Part shown: positions 17,360 through 26,700 of the stretch, piece by piece
Position numbering within the stretch: position 1 is the stretch's first letter
How the letters are laid out: every line of letters starts with the position of its first letter
Origin: Euzebya rosea
GTDB taxonomy: Bacteria; Actinomycetota; Nitriliruptoria; Euzebyales; Euzebyaceae
Assembly (NCBI RefSeq): GCF_003073135.1
Contig: NZ_PGDQ01000003.1
Location: forward strand, 393,855-457,854
Length of the DNA: 64,000 nucleotides
Reading direction: 5' to 3'
Position numbers and translations under genes: made by a program
Notes under the pieces: generated by a model
Databases searched by the model: none
Told to the model about the DNA's origin: nothing
Seen by the model: the letters and a program-made list of their open reading frames with translations, nothing else

Positions 17360-18796
17360 CTACTGGCCGGAGGCCACGCCGTCCTGCAGCTTCAGGAAGA
17401 AGATGCCCTCGCCGATGCCCGACACCACGATCGTGCCGGACTCGAAGTAGGGGTAGTTGGACCAGGTGCCGTTGAACTCCGTACCGGGGTTGGCGTCGTC
17501 GGCCGGGTAGGTGTCGAAGAAGGCAACCTCGTTCCAGTCGGGCTTGCCGTCGTCGTTGGCGTCCTCGTCCAGGCCAGCGGTGTCGATGACCCGCAGGCCG
17601 GACTCGTAGTTGGACTGGTAGACGAGGCCCTCGTGGGTATAGAGGTTGTGGTCGATGGAGACCGTGGCCGGGTTGCCGTCGGACCCGTCGCGCTGGAACT
17701 CGGTGACGACCTGGATGTTGTCGAGGTCGGCGGTGTCGACCAGGAGGGTGCGCGTGTGGGTGACGGACGCGAGCTCCTGCTCGTCGAGCTCGTCGTTGGC
17801 GAGGATGTAGCGGAAGTCCTCGGTGAACCAGCCCTGGTGGGTGTAGGCGTCGTTGTACTCGGCGTCGGACAGCTTGATCGGGTTGGCCGGGTCGGTCACG
17901 TCGACGATGGAGATGATGTCCTCGGCGAAGTTGGCGCAGATGTGCTTGCCGCCGTGCTCATCGGAGTCGGGTGCGCCGGTCTCGGGGTAGGTCAGGCACT
18001 GCGCGTCGTGGATGTAGGCGTCACCGGCGTAGCACCCGGCGGGCAGCGGCAGGAGGGGGTTGGAGAAGTCGACCATGTTCAGGCCGGAGCTGCACTCGTC
18101 GCCCACGACGATGCCGGTGTTGCCGCCGACGATGTAGGCCATCTTGGCGTCCTCGTTGACCACGATGTTGTGCTGGGCGTTGCTCAGCGCGTAGAAGCTG
18201 GTCAGCGGCAGCGGCGAGGGGGCAACGATCGCGTCGGGGATGTCACGCAGCATGGTCATGTCGAAGACCTGGATGCCGTGCGGGTTGGACTCCGAGACGA
18301 TCAGTGCGTAGTTGTCGATGACCTTGATGTCGTGCCAGATCAGCTGGGCCGCGGCGGTGTTGGGCACCGAGCCGAGGTACACCGGGTCGAGGGGGTCGGT
18401 CACGCGGATGAAGGCGGTGCCCTGGGTGTGGCCGATGATGGCGATCTCGTCGCCGGTCTCGGGATCGGTCCAACCCCACACGTCGGAGTTGCCGGAGATC
18501 AGCCCGAGCACGTCGGCGCTGGCCACGGCGTCACCGATGACCCCGCCGAACTCGCTGGAGGGCATGAACGACAGCAGGTCGATGCCGTCGCAGGCGAACT
18601 CGCCGGCCATCCCGTTCACACACGGGATGTCACTCACCGTCTCGGTGGGGATCTCCGCGGAGGCGGCGTAGCCCAGCTTGTGGCCGTGGGCGCGCGCCTC
18701 GGCGGTCCAGGCATCGATGTACTGCAGCGGGTTGATGGCGGCGATGCTCAGCAACGCGACGAGCGCGAGCAGGGCAGTGGACGTGCGACGGGTCAT
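17360..18796 (-). CDS. Choice-of-anchor B family secreted protein, tandem paralogue
   Basis: A 478-residue member with the same order of blocks as its neighbour: N-terminal MTRRTSTALLALVALLSIAA export signal, DVWGWTDPETG, YLGSVPNTAA, LIWHDIKV, HGIQVFD, YIVGGNTG, YIHDAQC, HQGWFTEDFRY, HTRTLLVDTADLD, IDHNLYTHEGL and NGTWSNYPYF...GEGIFFLK. It has an extra acidic insert near residue 420 (DEDANDDGKPD), resembling a calcium-binding loop. GAGGAG precedes ATG 18796. Role unknown; probably extracellular. Confidence 0.88.
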   Translation of the reverse strand: MTRRTSTALLALVALLSIAAINPLQYIDAWTAEARAHGHKLGYAASAEIPTETVSDIPCVNGMAGEFACDGIDLLSFMPSSEFGGVIGDAVASADVLGLISGNSDVWGWTDPETGDEIAIIGHTQGTAFIRVTDPLDPVYLGSVPNTAAAQLIWHDIKVIDNYALIVSESNPHGIQVFDMTMLRDIPDAIVAPSPLPLTSFYALSNAQHNIVVNEDAKMAYIVGGNTGIVVGDECSSGLNMVDFSNPLLPLPAGCYAGDAYIHDAQCLTYPETGAPDSDEHGGKHICANFAEDIISIVDVTDPANPIKLSDAEYNDAYTHQGWFTEDFRYILANDELDEQELASVTHTRTLLVDTADLDNIQVVTEFQRDGSDGNPATVSIDHNLYTHEGLVYQSNYESGLRVIDTAGLDEDANDDGKPDWNEVAFFDTYPADDANPGTEFNGTWSNYPYFESGTIVVSGIGEGIFFLKLQDGVASGQ

Positions 18797-18884
18797 GATG
18801 CGAGAAGCTCCTCGAGTACGGCGGCTCGGACGGACGGGCGCTGGACAACAGGCCCTTCCTGTCCAAGTTCTGGACTCGACGCCG

Positions 18885-18910
18885 GATTCCTTCCCGAATA
18901 CCGGAACTTC
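18885..18910 (-). promoter_or_regulatory. Shared upstream element, copy C (TTCC-N12-GGAACTTC)
   Basis: Plus-strand TTCC at 18887-18890 and GGAACTTC at 18903-18910, one base longer spacing than copies A and B and about 90 bases from the start codon. A degenerate second copy (minus strand GAACTTGGACAGGAA) lies nearer the start, around 18855-18873. Sits in the gap between this gene and acetoacetyl-CoA synthetase. Confidence 0.45.
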
Positions 18911-18944
18911 TCCCGTTCGTCCGACGACGCGGCCGGACGCGACG

Positions 18945-20900
18945 TCAGTCGAAGAGGTGCCGGAAGGCCTCGAGTGCCTCCGGGTTGGCCATCGCGTCGG
19001 TGTTGTCGACCCGGTCGCCCTCGATGACCCGTCGCACCGCCTTCTCCACCTTCTTGCCGCTGATCGTGTACGGGATGTCGGGCACGGCGAAGACGTGGGC
19101 GGGGACGTGCCGTGGGGTCGCCGTGGTGCGGATCGTCCGTCGGATGCGGCCGATCAGCTCCTCGTCCAGCGTCACCCCGTCGGCAAGGACGACGCACAGG
19201 ATGACCTCGACGTCCCCGTCGTGGGTCCGGCCGACGACGATGGCGTCGACGACCTCGCCCATCGGGTCGATCGCCCGGTAGATCTCCGCGGTTCCGATCC
19301 GCACGCCACCGGGGTTCAGCGTCGTGTCGGACCGGCCGTGGATGACCACGCCACCCTCGGGACGCAGCTCGATGAAGTCGCCGTGGGTCCACACCCCCGG
19401 ATGTTCGGCGAAGTAGGCCTCGCGGTAACGGGTGCCGTCGGGGTCGTTCCAGAAGCCGACCGGCATCGACGGGAACGGCAGCGTGCAGACGAGCTCCCCC
19501 TTCTCTCCCGGTGGCAGCGGCCTGCCATGATCGTCCCAGGCCTCGACCTTCATGCCCAGGGCCAGGCCCTGCAGCTCCCCGCGGCGCACCGGCTTGGTCG
19601 GGACGCCGCCGGCGAAGCAGCCGATGATGTCGGTGCCGCCGCTGACGGACGCGAGCGTCACGTCGTCGGACACGTTGGCGTAGACCCAGTCGAACTGCTC
19701 GGGGTTCAGCGGGGCACCTGTCGACAGGACCGCCTGGAGGGCCGACAGGTCGGCCTGCTGCCCGGGGACCAGGCCCAGGCTCGCGTTGGCCGCCAGGAAC
19801 TTCGGACTGGTCCCGAAATGGGTGACGCCCTCCTCCGCGGCAAGCCGCCACAGCATGCCGGCATCGGGGTGGGTGGGGCTGCCGTCGTACAGCACGATCG
19901 TGGCCTCGCTCGCCAGGGCGGAGACCAGCCAGTTCCACATCATCCACCCACACGTGGTGAACCACATCAGCGTGTCACCGGGGTGCAGGTCGGTGGCCAG
20001 CTGGTGCTCGACGAGGTGCTTCACGAGGGTCCCGCCGTGGCCGTGCACGATCGACTTGGGAATCCCGGTGGTGCCGGAGGAGTACATGACGAACAGCGGA
20101 TGGTCGGCCGGGACCTGCGCGAACTCCGGCTCGTCGGGGCCGTCGGCGAGCAGGTCGTCCCAGCCGTGCACCGCCGGGCCGTCGACGGCCAGCCCGACGC
20201 CGGCGAAGTCGATGACGACGAGGTGGGCCAGACCGGGCAGGGCCGCCACGACGTCGGCGACCTTGTCCTGGAGGCCGTGGGTGCGCCCGCCGTAGCGGTA
20301 CCCATCGGCGACGACGAGCACGGACGGCTCGACCTGCGCGAACCGGTCGACGACCCCCTGCGCGCCGAAGTCCGGGGACGTCGAGGACCAGATGGCCCCC
20401 AGCGCCGTCGTGGCCAGCATGGCCACGAGCGACTCCACGGTGTTCGGCACGAAGCCGCAGACCCGGTCGCCACTGCCGACGCCCATCGCCACCAGCGACG
20501 CCTGCACCCGGGCGACGTCGCGCCGGAGATCGCCGACGGTGAACCGGCGGGTCTCGCGACCCTCGGCAGCCGACACGACGGCCAGCCGGTCGGGGTCGCC
20601 GCGCAGCAGGTTCTCGGCGTAGTTCAGCCGCGCACCCTCGAACCAGGTCGTGCCCGGCATCGCCGGGTCGCCCATGATCGTCGTCGGCTGCTCGCTGGCG
20701 ATCACCCCGCACCAGCGCCACACGTGCGCCCAGAAGCCGGGCAGGTCATCGACCGACCAGCGCCACAGGGCCTGGTCGTCGACGGTGCCGTTGGCCCCCC
20801 GTGGCAGGTCCACGGGCGCGTCGTCGGCGAAGGCGGTCAGGTTGGCGCGGTCGATCCGGTCGGTCGACGGCGTCCACAGGACGTCGGGGGAGTGGCTCAT
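18945..20900 (-). CDS. aacS: Acetoacetate-CoA ligase (acetoacetyl-CoA synthetase)
   Basis: Activates acetoacetate with ATP and CoA to acetoacetyl-CoA, linking ketone-body or PHB-type carbon to central metabolism. The 651-residue length and AACS-type N-terminus (LWTPSTDRI) match the family. Adenylate-forming motifs are YSSGTTGIPKSIVH near residue 268, the acetoacetyl-type TTCGWMMWNWL near 315, GGTDIIGCF near 395, THGDFIEL and GRSDTTLNPGGVRIG near 490-510. The catalytic-lysine region is YTISGKKVEKAV near the C-terminus. It is a single gene, ending 149 bases from the choice-of-anchor B gene downstream. Confidence 0.95.
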   Translation of the reverse strand: MSHSPDVLWTPSTDRIDRANLTAFADDAPVDLPRGANGTVDDQALWRWSVDDLPGFWAHVWRWCGVIASEQPTTIMGDPAMPGTTWFEGARLNYAENLLRGDPDRLAVVSAAEGRETRRFTVGDLRRDVARVQASLVAMGVGSGDRVCGFVPNTVESLVAMLATTALGAIWSSTSPDFGAQGVVDRFAQVEPSVLVVADGYRYGGRTHGLQDKVADVVAALPGLAHLVVIDFAGVGLAVDGPAVHGWDDLLADGPDEPEFAQVPADHPLFVMYSSGTTGIPKSIVHGHGGTLVKHLVEHQLATDLHPGDTLMWFTTCGWMMWNWLVSALASEATIVLYDGSPTHPDAGMLWRLAAEEGVTHFGTSPKFLAANASLGLVPGQQADLSALQAVLSTGAPLNPEQFDWVYANVSDDVTLASVSGGTDIIGCFAGGVPTKPVRRGELQGLALGMKVEAWDDHGRPLPPGEKGELVCTLPFPSMPVGFWNDPDGTRYREAYFAEHPGVWTHGDFIELRPEGGVVIHGRSDTTLNPGGVRIGTAEIYRAIDPMGEVVDAIVVGRTHDGDVEVILCVVLADGVTLDEELIGRIRRTIRTTATPRHVPAHVFAVPDIPYTISGKKVEKAVRRVIEGDRVDNTDAMANPEALEAFRHLFD

Positions 20901-20937
20901 CGAGCGATGAGCCTAACGGCCCGCCGCTGGTCGGGCC

Positions 20938-22395
20938 CTACCCGTAGGAGAGGACCTCGACGCGCACGGGGACGACGCCGTCGTCCATCATCTGCAGCTC
21001 CTGCGCCGCACCGTAGGAGACGTCCAGGACACGGTCGTCGGCGTAGGGTCCACGGTCGTTGATCCGCAGGTCGACCTGGTGGCCGTTGTTGAGGTTCGTG
21101 ACACGGATGATCGTGTCGAACGGCAGCGTCCGGTGCGCGGCGGTCATGCCGTACATGTCGAACGTCTCGCCGTTGGCGGTCGGGTTGCCGTTCAGCCCGG
21201 GGCCGTAGTAGGACGCGTCACCCTCGAAGGTGTCGGGGTCGTCCTGCTCCTGGTCCTGGTCGCGGGCCGGGGCAGGAGCCGGAGCCGGTGCGGGCTGCTC
21301 GGCAGGCGGCGCAGAGGCGGGCTCGGCCTCGGGCTCGTCGCTGCCGGGCTGCGTGGGGGAGGGCTGGCCCTGCAGCGCGGCGTCGAGCTGGGCGAGGACG
21401 TACTCGTCAGCAGCCGCGGGGCCACCGACGACGACACCCATGGAGAACCGGTCGGCGTGGTCGCGGAGGAACCGCTCGCTGGTGCCGGGCAGCTTCTCGG
21501 TCGGCGGGACCAGCAGCAGGGGGGCGCCCAGGCTGGCGGCCAGCGACCCGGCCGACAGGGCGTCGGGGAACGCCCGACCGGAGGCGAAGACCGCCGGCTG
21601 CTCGGTGGAGTCGAAGCGGGCCAGCGCGTCGCTGGCCAGGGCAACGGAGGTCTCGTAGCGGTTGTCACCCGTCACGCGGCGGGTCGCGTAGCCCAGCATG
21701 TTGAGGTGCGACTCGACGCCGTCATCGATGACGCTGTCGTCGCCGAGGATGATCACGTCGGTGGCGCCGATGATCCGCAGCGCGTCCTCGGTTTCCTCCG
21801 GGAGTGCATCGGGGCGAGTGAGCACCGTCGGGATCCGGTCGGGCGTGGCGGCCAGCGCGCCCGAGGCGACGGCGTCGGGCCAGGCCCGGTCGGGGTCGTC
21901 GTGCTCACCGAGGGCCAGCACGACCTCGCCGGTGGCGGAGGCCCCGGCAGCACGGACGATCTCGCGGGCGGTGCCGTAGCGGCTCGTGCCGGCCAGGCGG
22001 CGGGTTCGCAGGCCCATGTCGGTGAGGGTCTGCTCGACCTCGGCGGAGATCGCGCCCTCACCGCCCAGGATCCACACGGTCGTGACCCCGAGGCGCGCCA
22101 GCTCGTCGGCGACGATGGCCGGCAGCTCGTCACGACCCGTCAGCAGGACGGGTGCGTCCATGCGATGGGCCAGGGCGCCAGCGGTGAGGGCGTCGGGAAA
22201 GGCGAAGGCGGTTGCCAGGAGCGCATCGTTGGCGGAAACCCGGAAGTTCTCGCTGGCCTCGACGGCCGTGGAGATGCGGTCGGGCCCGAAGGAGCGCCTG
22301 ACGACGCTGTCGGCGTGGGCGGGAAGCGCCAGCACGGACAGCAGCAACGTGGCTGCGAGCGAGGCGCGCAGGAACGTCGTGAAGTGACGAAGCAT
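20938..22395 (-). CDS. CWB2-repeat protein with C-terminal RlpA-like double-psi beta-barrel
   Basis: A 485-residue exported cell-wall protein. After a signal peptide ending PAHA there are three cell-wall-binding repeat 2 units (about 33-125, 126-222, 223-340), each with the GxDRxxTA/ATSRYGTA/DNRYETS and AFPDALTAG-like signatures that tether proteins to anionic wall polymers. A Pro/Ala/Gln-rich linker (345-390) leads to an RlpA-like domain (395-483): GDASYYG, NGETFDMYGMTAAHRTLPF, INDRGPY and LDVSYGAAQEL, with the His and Asp residues used by wall-lytic members. Likely peptidoglycan remodelling. The long structured leader suggests RNA-level control. Confidence 0.9.
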   Translation of the reverse strand: MLRHFTTFLRASLAATLLLSVLALPAHADSVVRRSFGPDRISTAVEASENFRVSANDALLATAFAFPDALTAGALAHRMDAPVLLTGRDELPAIVADELARLGVTTVWILGGEGAISAEVEQTLTDMGLRTRRLAGTSRYGTAREIVRAAGASATGEVVLALGEHDDPDRAWPDAVASGALAATPDRIPTVLTRPDALPEETEDALRIIGATDVIILGDDSVIDDGVESHLNMLGYATRRVTGDNRYETSVALASDALARFDSTEQPAVFASGRAFPDALSAGSLAASLGAPLLLVPPTEKLPGTSERFLRDHADRFSMGVVVGGPAAADEYVLAQLDAALQGQPSPTQPGSDEPEAEPASAPPAEQPAPAPAPAPARDQDQEQDDPDTFEGDASYYGPGLNGNPTANGETFDMYGMTAAHRTLPFDTIIRVTNLNNGHQVDLRINDRGPYADDRVLDVSYGAAQELQMMDDGVVPVRVEVLSYG

Positions 22396-22600
22396 GTGTG
22401 GGGGGTGGGGGTCGGGGCGCCACCGACTTGGGGGGAAGTACGGCGACGGGTTCCGGCTCGGTGGCCGGGGCCCGTGGGGCCAGACCGCATGGCGTGCGGC
22501 CCTCCACGGGACAGGAGACCCGAGGATGCCGGTCCCCGTGCGGTCGAACCAGCCGCCCCACCCGCCCCGATGGTCGGTGTACTCATGGCCAGTGCGGAAC
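22396..22600 (-). promoter_or_regulatory. Structured 5' leader of the CWB2-RlpA gene, possible c-di-AMP (ydaO-type) riboswitch
   Basis: On the coding strand this stretch has nested pairing: GACCGCA with TGCGGTC enclosing ACGGGGA with TCCCGT, then GGCCCCACGGGCC. About 60 bases before the start it has CCGGAACCCGTCGCC, which resembles the conserved 3' segment CCGAACCCGTCAGC of ydaO RNAs. Such riboswitches are known upstream of actinobacterial wall hydrolases (rpfA, RlpA-like). The central GGGGTGAATC-like motif is not evident, so this is only a candidate. Confidence 0.3.
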
Positions 22601-22676
22601 CCTTGACCCGGCCCCTCCAGCCGCCCACTTCCGGCTCACGCGTCCGCAGCTCCCGCGGCCGCGGCCATCATGTCCC

Positions 22677-22707
22677 GCCTGTCGGGGCCCCAAACGTCCC
22701 GACAGGC
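22677..22707 (-). terminator. Hairpin after the universal stress gene
   Basis: Perfect 10-bp stem GCCTGTCGGG / CCCGACAGGC with an 11-base loop, 20 bases past the stop of the leftward universal stress gene. It separates that gene from the CWB2-RlpA gene. Confidence 0.7.
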
Positions 22708-22727
22708 AGGTGCGTCGATCGGCGCGG

Positions 22728-23120
22728 TCAGGGCTTGACGGCCAGCACCGGGCAGTCGGCGCCCAGCAGGATGTCCTGGGCGTTGGATCCGAGGACCAGC
22801 TTGCCCACGGGCGAGCGGCGGCGGATGCCGATGACGATCAGGTCCACGTGTTCGTCGGTGGCGAACTTGAGCAGGTCGTCGCCGGGTGAGTTGCCCCGCA
22901 CGAGCTCGCGGATCTCGAACGCCACACCTTCGCCACGGAGCCGGGTCTCGACCTCGTGGAGGGCCCGGGTGTACTCCGGCAGGAGGTCCTCGTCCCTGCC
23001 GCCACCGTGCAGGGAGTGCACCACGACCAACGTCGCCGACCGCAGCTTGGCCTCGGCGATCGCTGCCTCCAGGGCCGCCTCACCTTCTGGCGTGGTGATG
23101 AATCCGACGAGAACCTTCAT
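22728..23120 (-). CDS. Universal stress protein (UspA family), single domain
   Basis: A 130-residue protein beginning MKVLVGFITTPEG. The C-terminal ATP-binding loop of ATP-type Usp is present in modified form: VIGIRRRSPVGKLVLGSNAQDIL followed by CPVLAV (pattern G-2x-G-9x-G-S/N). GGAGGAG 9 bases upstream fixes the start at 23120. Role: stress or growth-arrest signalling. Monocistronic, with a terminator downstream; divergent from the ACT-domain gene. Confidence 0.92.
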   Translation of the reverse strand: MKVLVGFITTPEGEAALEAAIAEAKLRSATLVVVHSLHGGGRDEDLLPEYTRALHEVETRLRGEGVAFEIRELVRGNSPGDDLLKFATDEHVDLIVIGIRRRSPVGKLVLGSNAQDILLGADCPVLAVKP

Positions 23121-23314
23121 GGGTGCAGCTCCTCCAGCGTTGGCTGATCCGGGTGATCGAGGCCGCTGACGGTATCGCGGCGTCGCCCCGCGCACCCGGC
23201 TGTTCGGCTGATCGGGCGTGGATCGTGCCGCCGTCGACGACGTCGCTGTGCCAGACTCGGGCCGCGCACGAGTCGCGGCCGAATCAGCGGTCGGGTGCGC
23301 ACAGGAGGCAACCG

Positions 23315-23695
23315 ATGCACAAGGACTTCGTTCTCATTCCCGATGACCAACCGGGTGTGCTGGCCCGCCTCGGCGAAGCCTGTGGGGCGGCGGACATCAG
23401 CATCGAGGGCATCAGCGCGTTCACGGGGCAGGGCAAGGGGGTCGTGCACGTGCTCGTCCCGGACGCCGAGCACGCGCTCAGGGTCCTCCAGGACGCCGGT
23501 CTCGACGTGCGGGCCGCCCGTGACGTCGTCGTCGTCGACATCGCCGACCGTCCCGGGGCGATGGGCGAGATCTGTCGCACGATCGCCGACGCCGGGATCA
23601 ACATCGAGCAGGCCTACCTGGCCACCGGCGGGCGCATGGTGATGGTCGTCGACAAGGTCGTCGAGGCCCGCGAGCTGGTCGGCGGCACGGACTAG
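23315..23695 (+). CDS. Tandem ACT-domain protein
   Basis: A 126-residue protein made of two ACT modules (about 1-62 and 66-122). Each has the ligand-loop signature of a strand, D-x-P-G and a helix: IPDDQPGVLARLGEA and VDIADRPGAMGEICRTIADAGINIEQAYL. Such small proteins bind amino acids and regulate. AGGAGG lies 6 bases before ATG 23315; upstream extensions of the frame are not needed. It lies 91 bases before NAD-glutamate dehydrogenase on the same strand, so an amino-acid-sensing role connected to glutamate is plausible but not shown. Confidence 0.88.
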   Translation: MHKDFVLIPDDQPGVLARLGEACGAADISIEGISAFTGQGKGVVHVLVPDAEHALRVLQDAGLDVRAARDVVVVDIADRPGAMGEICRTIADAGINIEQAYLATGGRMVMVVDKVVEARELVGGTD

Positions 23696-23786
23696 CAGCA
23701 CGGCAACACCCCGCGTCGCCAACGACGTCGACGCGGGCCACCGCACACCCTGCACGGCCGAGGTGGCGGCCACTTGGAGGATCGCT

Positions 23787-26700
23787 GTGTCCGACGGACT
23801 CGATCGCCTCTACGAACGTCTTCGCAACGCGCTGCCGGAGGACCGGGCCGACCATGCCGTCGAGCTCGCCAACGCGGCCTACCGCCGGCTCCCCGCCGCC
23901 GAACGGGCTGCGCTGGACCTCGACCGCGCCGAGTCGCTGATCCTCGACGCCCTCGCGGCGTTCGAGGCCGGCGACGGCTCGTCGCCGCAGATCCGGCTGG
24001 AACCCGACGGGGCGACCACGATCGTGCACGTCCACGCCGTCGACGGCCCCTTCGTGGTGTCGACGGTCACCGAGGAGCTGCACCGGCTGGGGCTGGCGCC
24101 CATCGACCTGCTCCACCCCGTGGTCGGCGTCGCCCGTGACGGGGACGGCAACCTCAAGTCGCTCGGGCCGGCGCGGACTGCGCCGCGACGCGAGACCTAC
24201 CTGGCGATGGACCTTCACCAGGCGCTCAACGAGGCGTCCCGCGAGACGGTCGCCCAGTACCTCCGGGACGTGCTCGACGACGCCCTGCACGCCATGCGGG
24301 ACTTCCTGCCGATCAAGCAGCGCATCGCAGGCATCGCCATGGAGGTCGAGGTGACCGCCGGGTCGCGCTACGACGCCGCCGAGGTGACCGAGGTCGCCAC
24401 GTTCCTGCGCTGGCTGCTCGACGACTACTTCGTCTTCCTCGGCTACCGCGGCTACGACATCAACGGGAGTGGAGATGACGCGACCGCCGTCGTGACCCCC
24501 GGCAGCGGCCTGGGGATCCTCCACAGCGAGGAACGGTCCCGCTACGCCGAGCCCGTCCCGCTGTCGTCGCTGTCGGAAGCGCTCCTGCACCAGGCCACCG
24601 AGGGGCCCCTGCTGCGGATCAGCCGGACCAACCGGCTGTCGACGGTCCACCGGCAGGTCCGGATGATCGACGTGTCCATCCAGAAGGTCGACCCGTCGGG
24701 ACGCCTCGTCGGGGAACACCGCATCCTCGGGTTGCTCGCCCAGAAGGCGTTCGTCGAACCCGCGTCGACCATCCCGGTGCTGCGTCGCAAGCTGCGCTTG
24801 GTCCTCGAGGCCGAGGACGTCGTCGACCACAGCCACGACGAACGCGCGCTGCGGACCCTGTTCGACGCCTTCCCCAAGCAGGAGCTGTTCGAGAGCGACG
24901 TCGACGAGCTGCGCCAGACGATGGTGAAGCTGCTGGAGGTCTCCCGCCGGCAGGAGGTCCGCCTGCTGGTCCGCCAGGAGCCCGTGCGGCGGTCGGTGTC
25001 GGCGCTGGTGACGGTGCCGCGGGACCGCTTCTCCGCCGAGCTGCGCAGCCAGGTGCAGGAGCTGCTCCAGGAGCGCTCGGGCGCCACGACCGTCGACTAC
25101 CAGCTGTCGATGACCGAACGCGACCAGCCGCTGCTGCACTTCACGCTGCACCTGCCCGAGGGCGTCACGTCACCCCTCGACGTCGACGCGGTCGAGCAGG
25201 AGATCCAGCGGCTGACCCGGACGTTCTCCGACGCGCTCACCGAAGCGCTCGCCGGCCGTCGGGGGATGGCGGACGCCCGGATCGCCGCCGAGCAGTGGTG
25301 CAGGGTGCTGCCGGTGGCCTACACCGAGAGCACGGCGGTGGCCACCGCGGTCACCGACATCGAGGAGCTCGAGGCGCTCGACGGCCCCGACGCCGTCCGC
25401 ATGCGCCTGATCCGGCCGCCGTCGCCCAACGGGACGTCGTCTCGCGAGCGACTGCTGCGGTTCCGCCTGTACAAGGCGGGCGAGGGCGTGGAGCTCTCCG
25501 GGTTCCTCCCGCTCCTGGAGTCCCTGGGCCTGATCGTGGTGGAGGAGCAGCCCTACCGGATGGACACCTCACCGGTCTGGGGTGCCCTGCAGATGCACGA
25601 CTACGGGGTCCGGACCGAGGGGCTGCCCATCGACGTCCGGTCCGACGGGCCACGCCTTGCCGATGCAGCGGTCGCCATGTGGGAGGGGCGCGCGTCCGTC
25701 GACTCGTTGAACCGGCTCGTGCTCGGGGCCGACATGTCCATCGAGCAGGTCACCGTGTTGCGTGCCTATCGCCGCTACCTGCGCCAGATCGGGACGACCT
25801 ACACCGAGGCGACGACCAACGACGCCCTGATCGAGTACCCGGCCGTCGCCCGGGCCCTCATCGCCTACTTCGACGCCCGGTTCGACCCGGCGATCGAGGA
25901 CGAGGAGGCGCGGCTGGTGGCCGCCGACTCGGCCCGCCACGACGTCCTCAGCGCGCTGGAGGCGGTCGAGCGGCTCGACCAGGACCGGATCCTCCGGTCG
26001 TTCCTCGGTGTCATGGACGCGACCCTGCGGACCAACCGCTGGCGTCGTCGTCCGTGGTTGTCGCTCAAGATCGACTCATCCCGGGTTCCCGGTGTGCCCA
26101 AGCCCGTGCCGTACCGCGAGATCTTCGTGTACTCCACGGAGATGGAGGGCGTGCACCTTCGCGGCGGCCCCGTCGCCCGCGGCGGGTTGCGCTGGTCCGA
26201 CCGGCTGGACGACTTCCGCACCGAGGTGCTCGGCCTGATGAAGGCCCAGGTCACCAAGAACGCGGTGATCGTGCCGACGGGGTCCAAGGGCGGCTTCGTG
26301 CTGAAGCACCGGCCGGTGGACGGCGCGGAGCTGCGCGCGGAGGTCGAGGCGCAGTACCGCGTCTTCATCCGCGGCCTGCTCGACGTGACCGACAACATCG
26401 TCGACGGCGACGTCGTCCCGCCCGAGCACGTCGTCCGGGCCGACGGTGACGATCCCTACCTGGTCGTCGCGGCCGACCGTGGCACCGCCACGTTCTCCGA
26501 CATCGCCAACGGCATCTCCGCGGAGTACGGCTTCTGGCTGGACGATGCCTTCGCCTCCGGCGGGTCGCAGGGCTACGACCACAAGGCCATGGGCATCACG
26601 GCCCGAGGCGCGTGGGTCGCGGTGCAGCGACACTTCCGCGAGCTGTCCATCGACGTGCAGACCGACCCGATCACCGTCGTCGGGGTCGGGGACATGTCCG

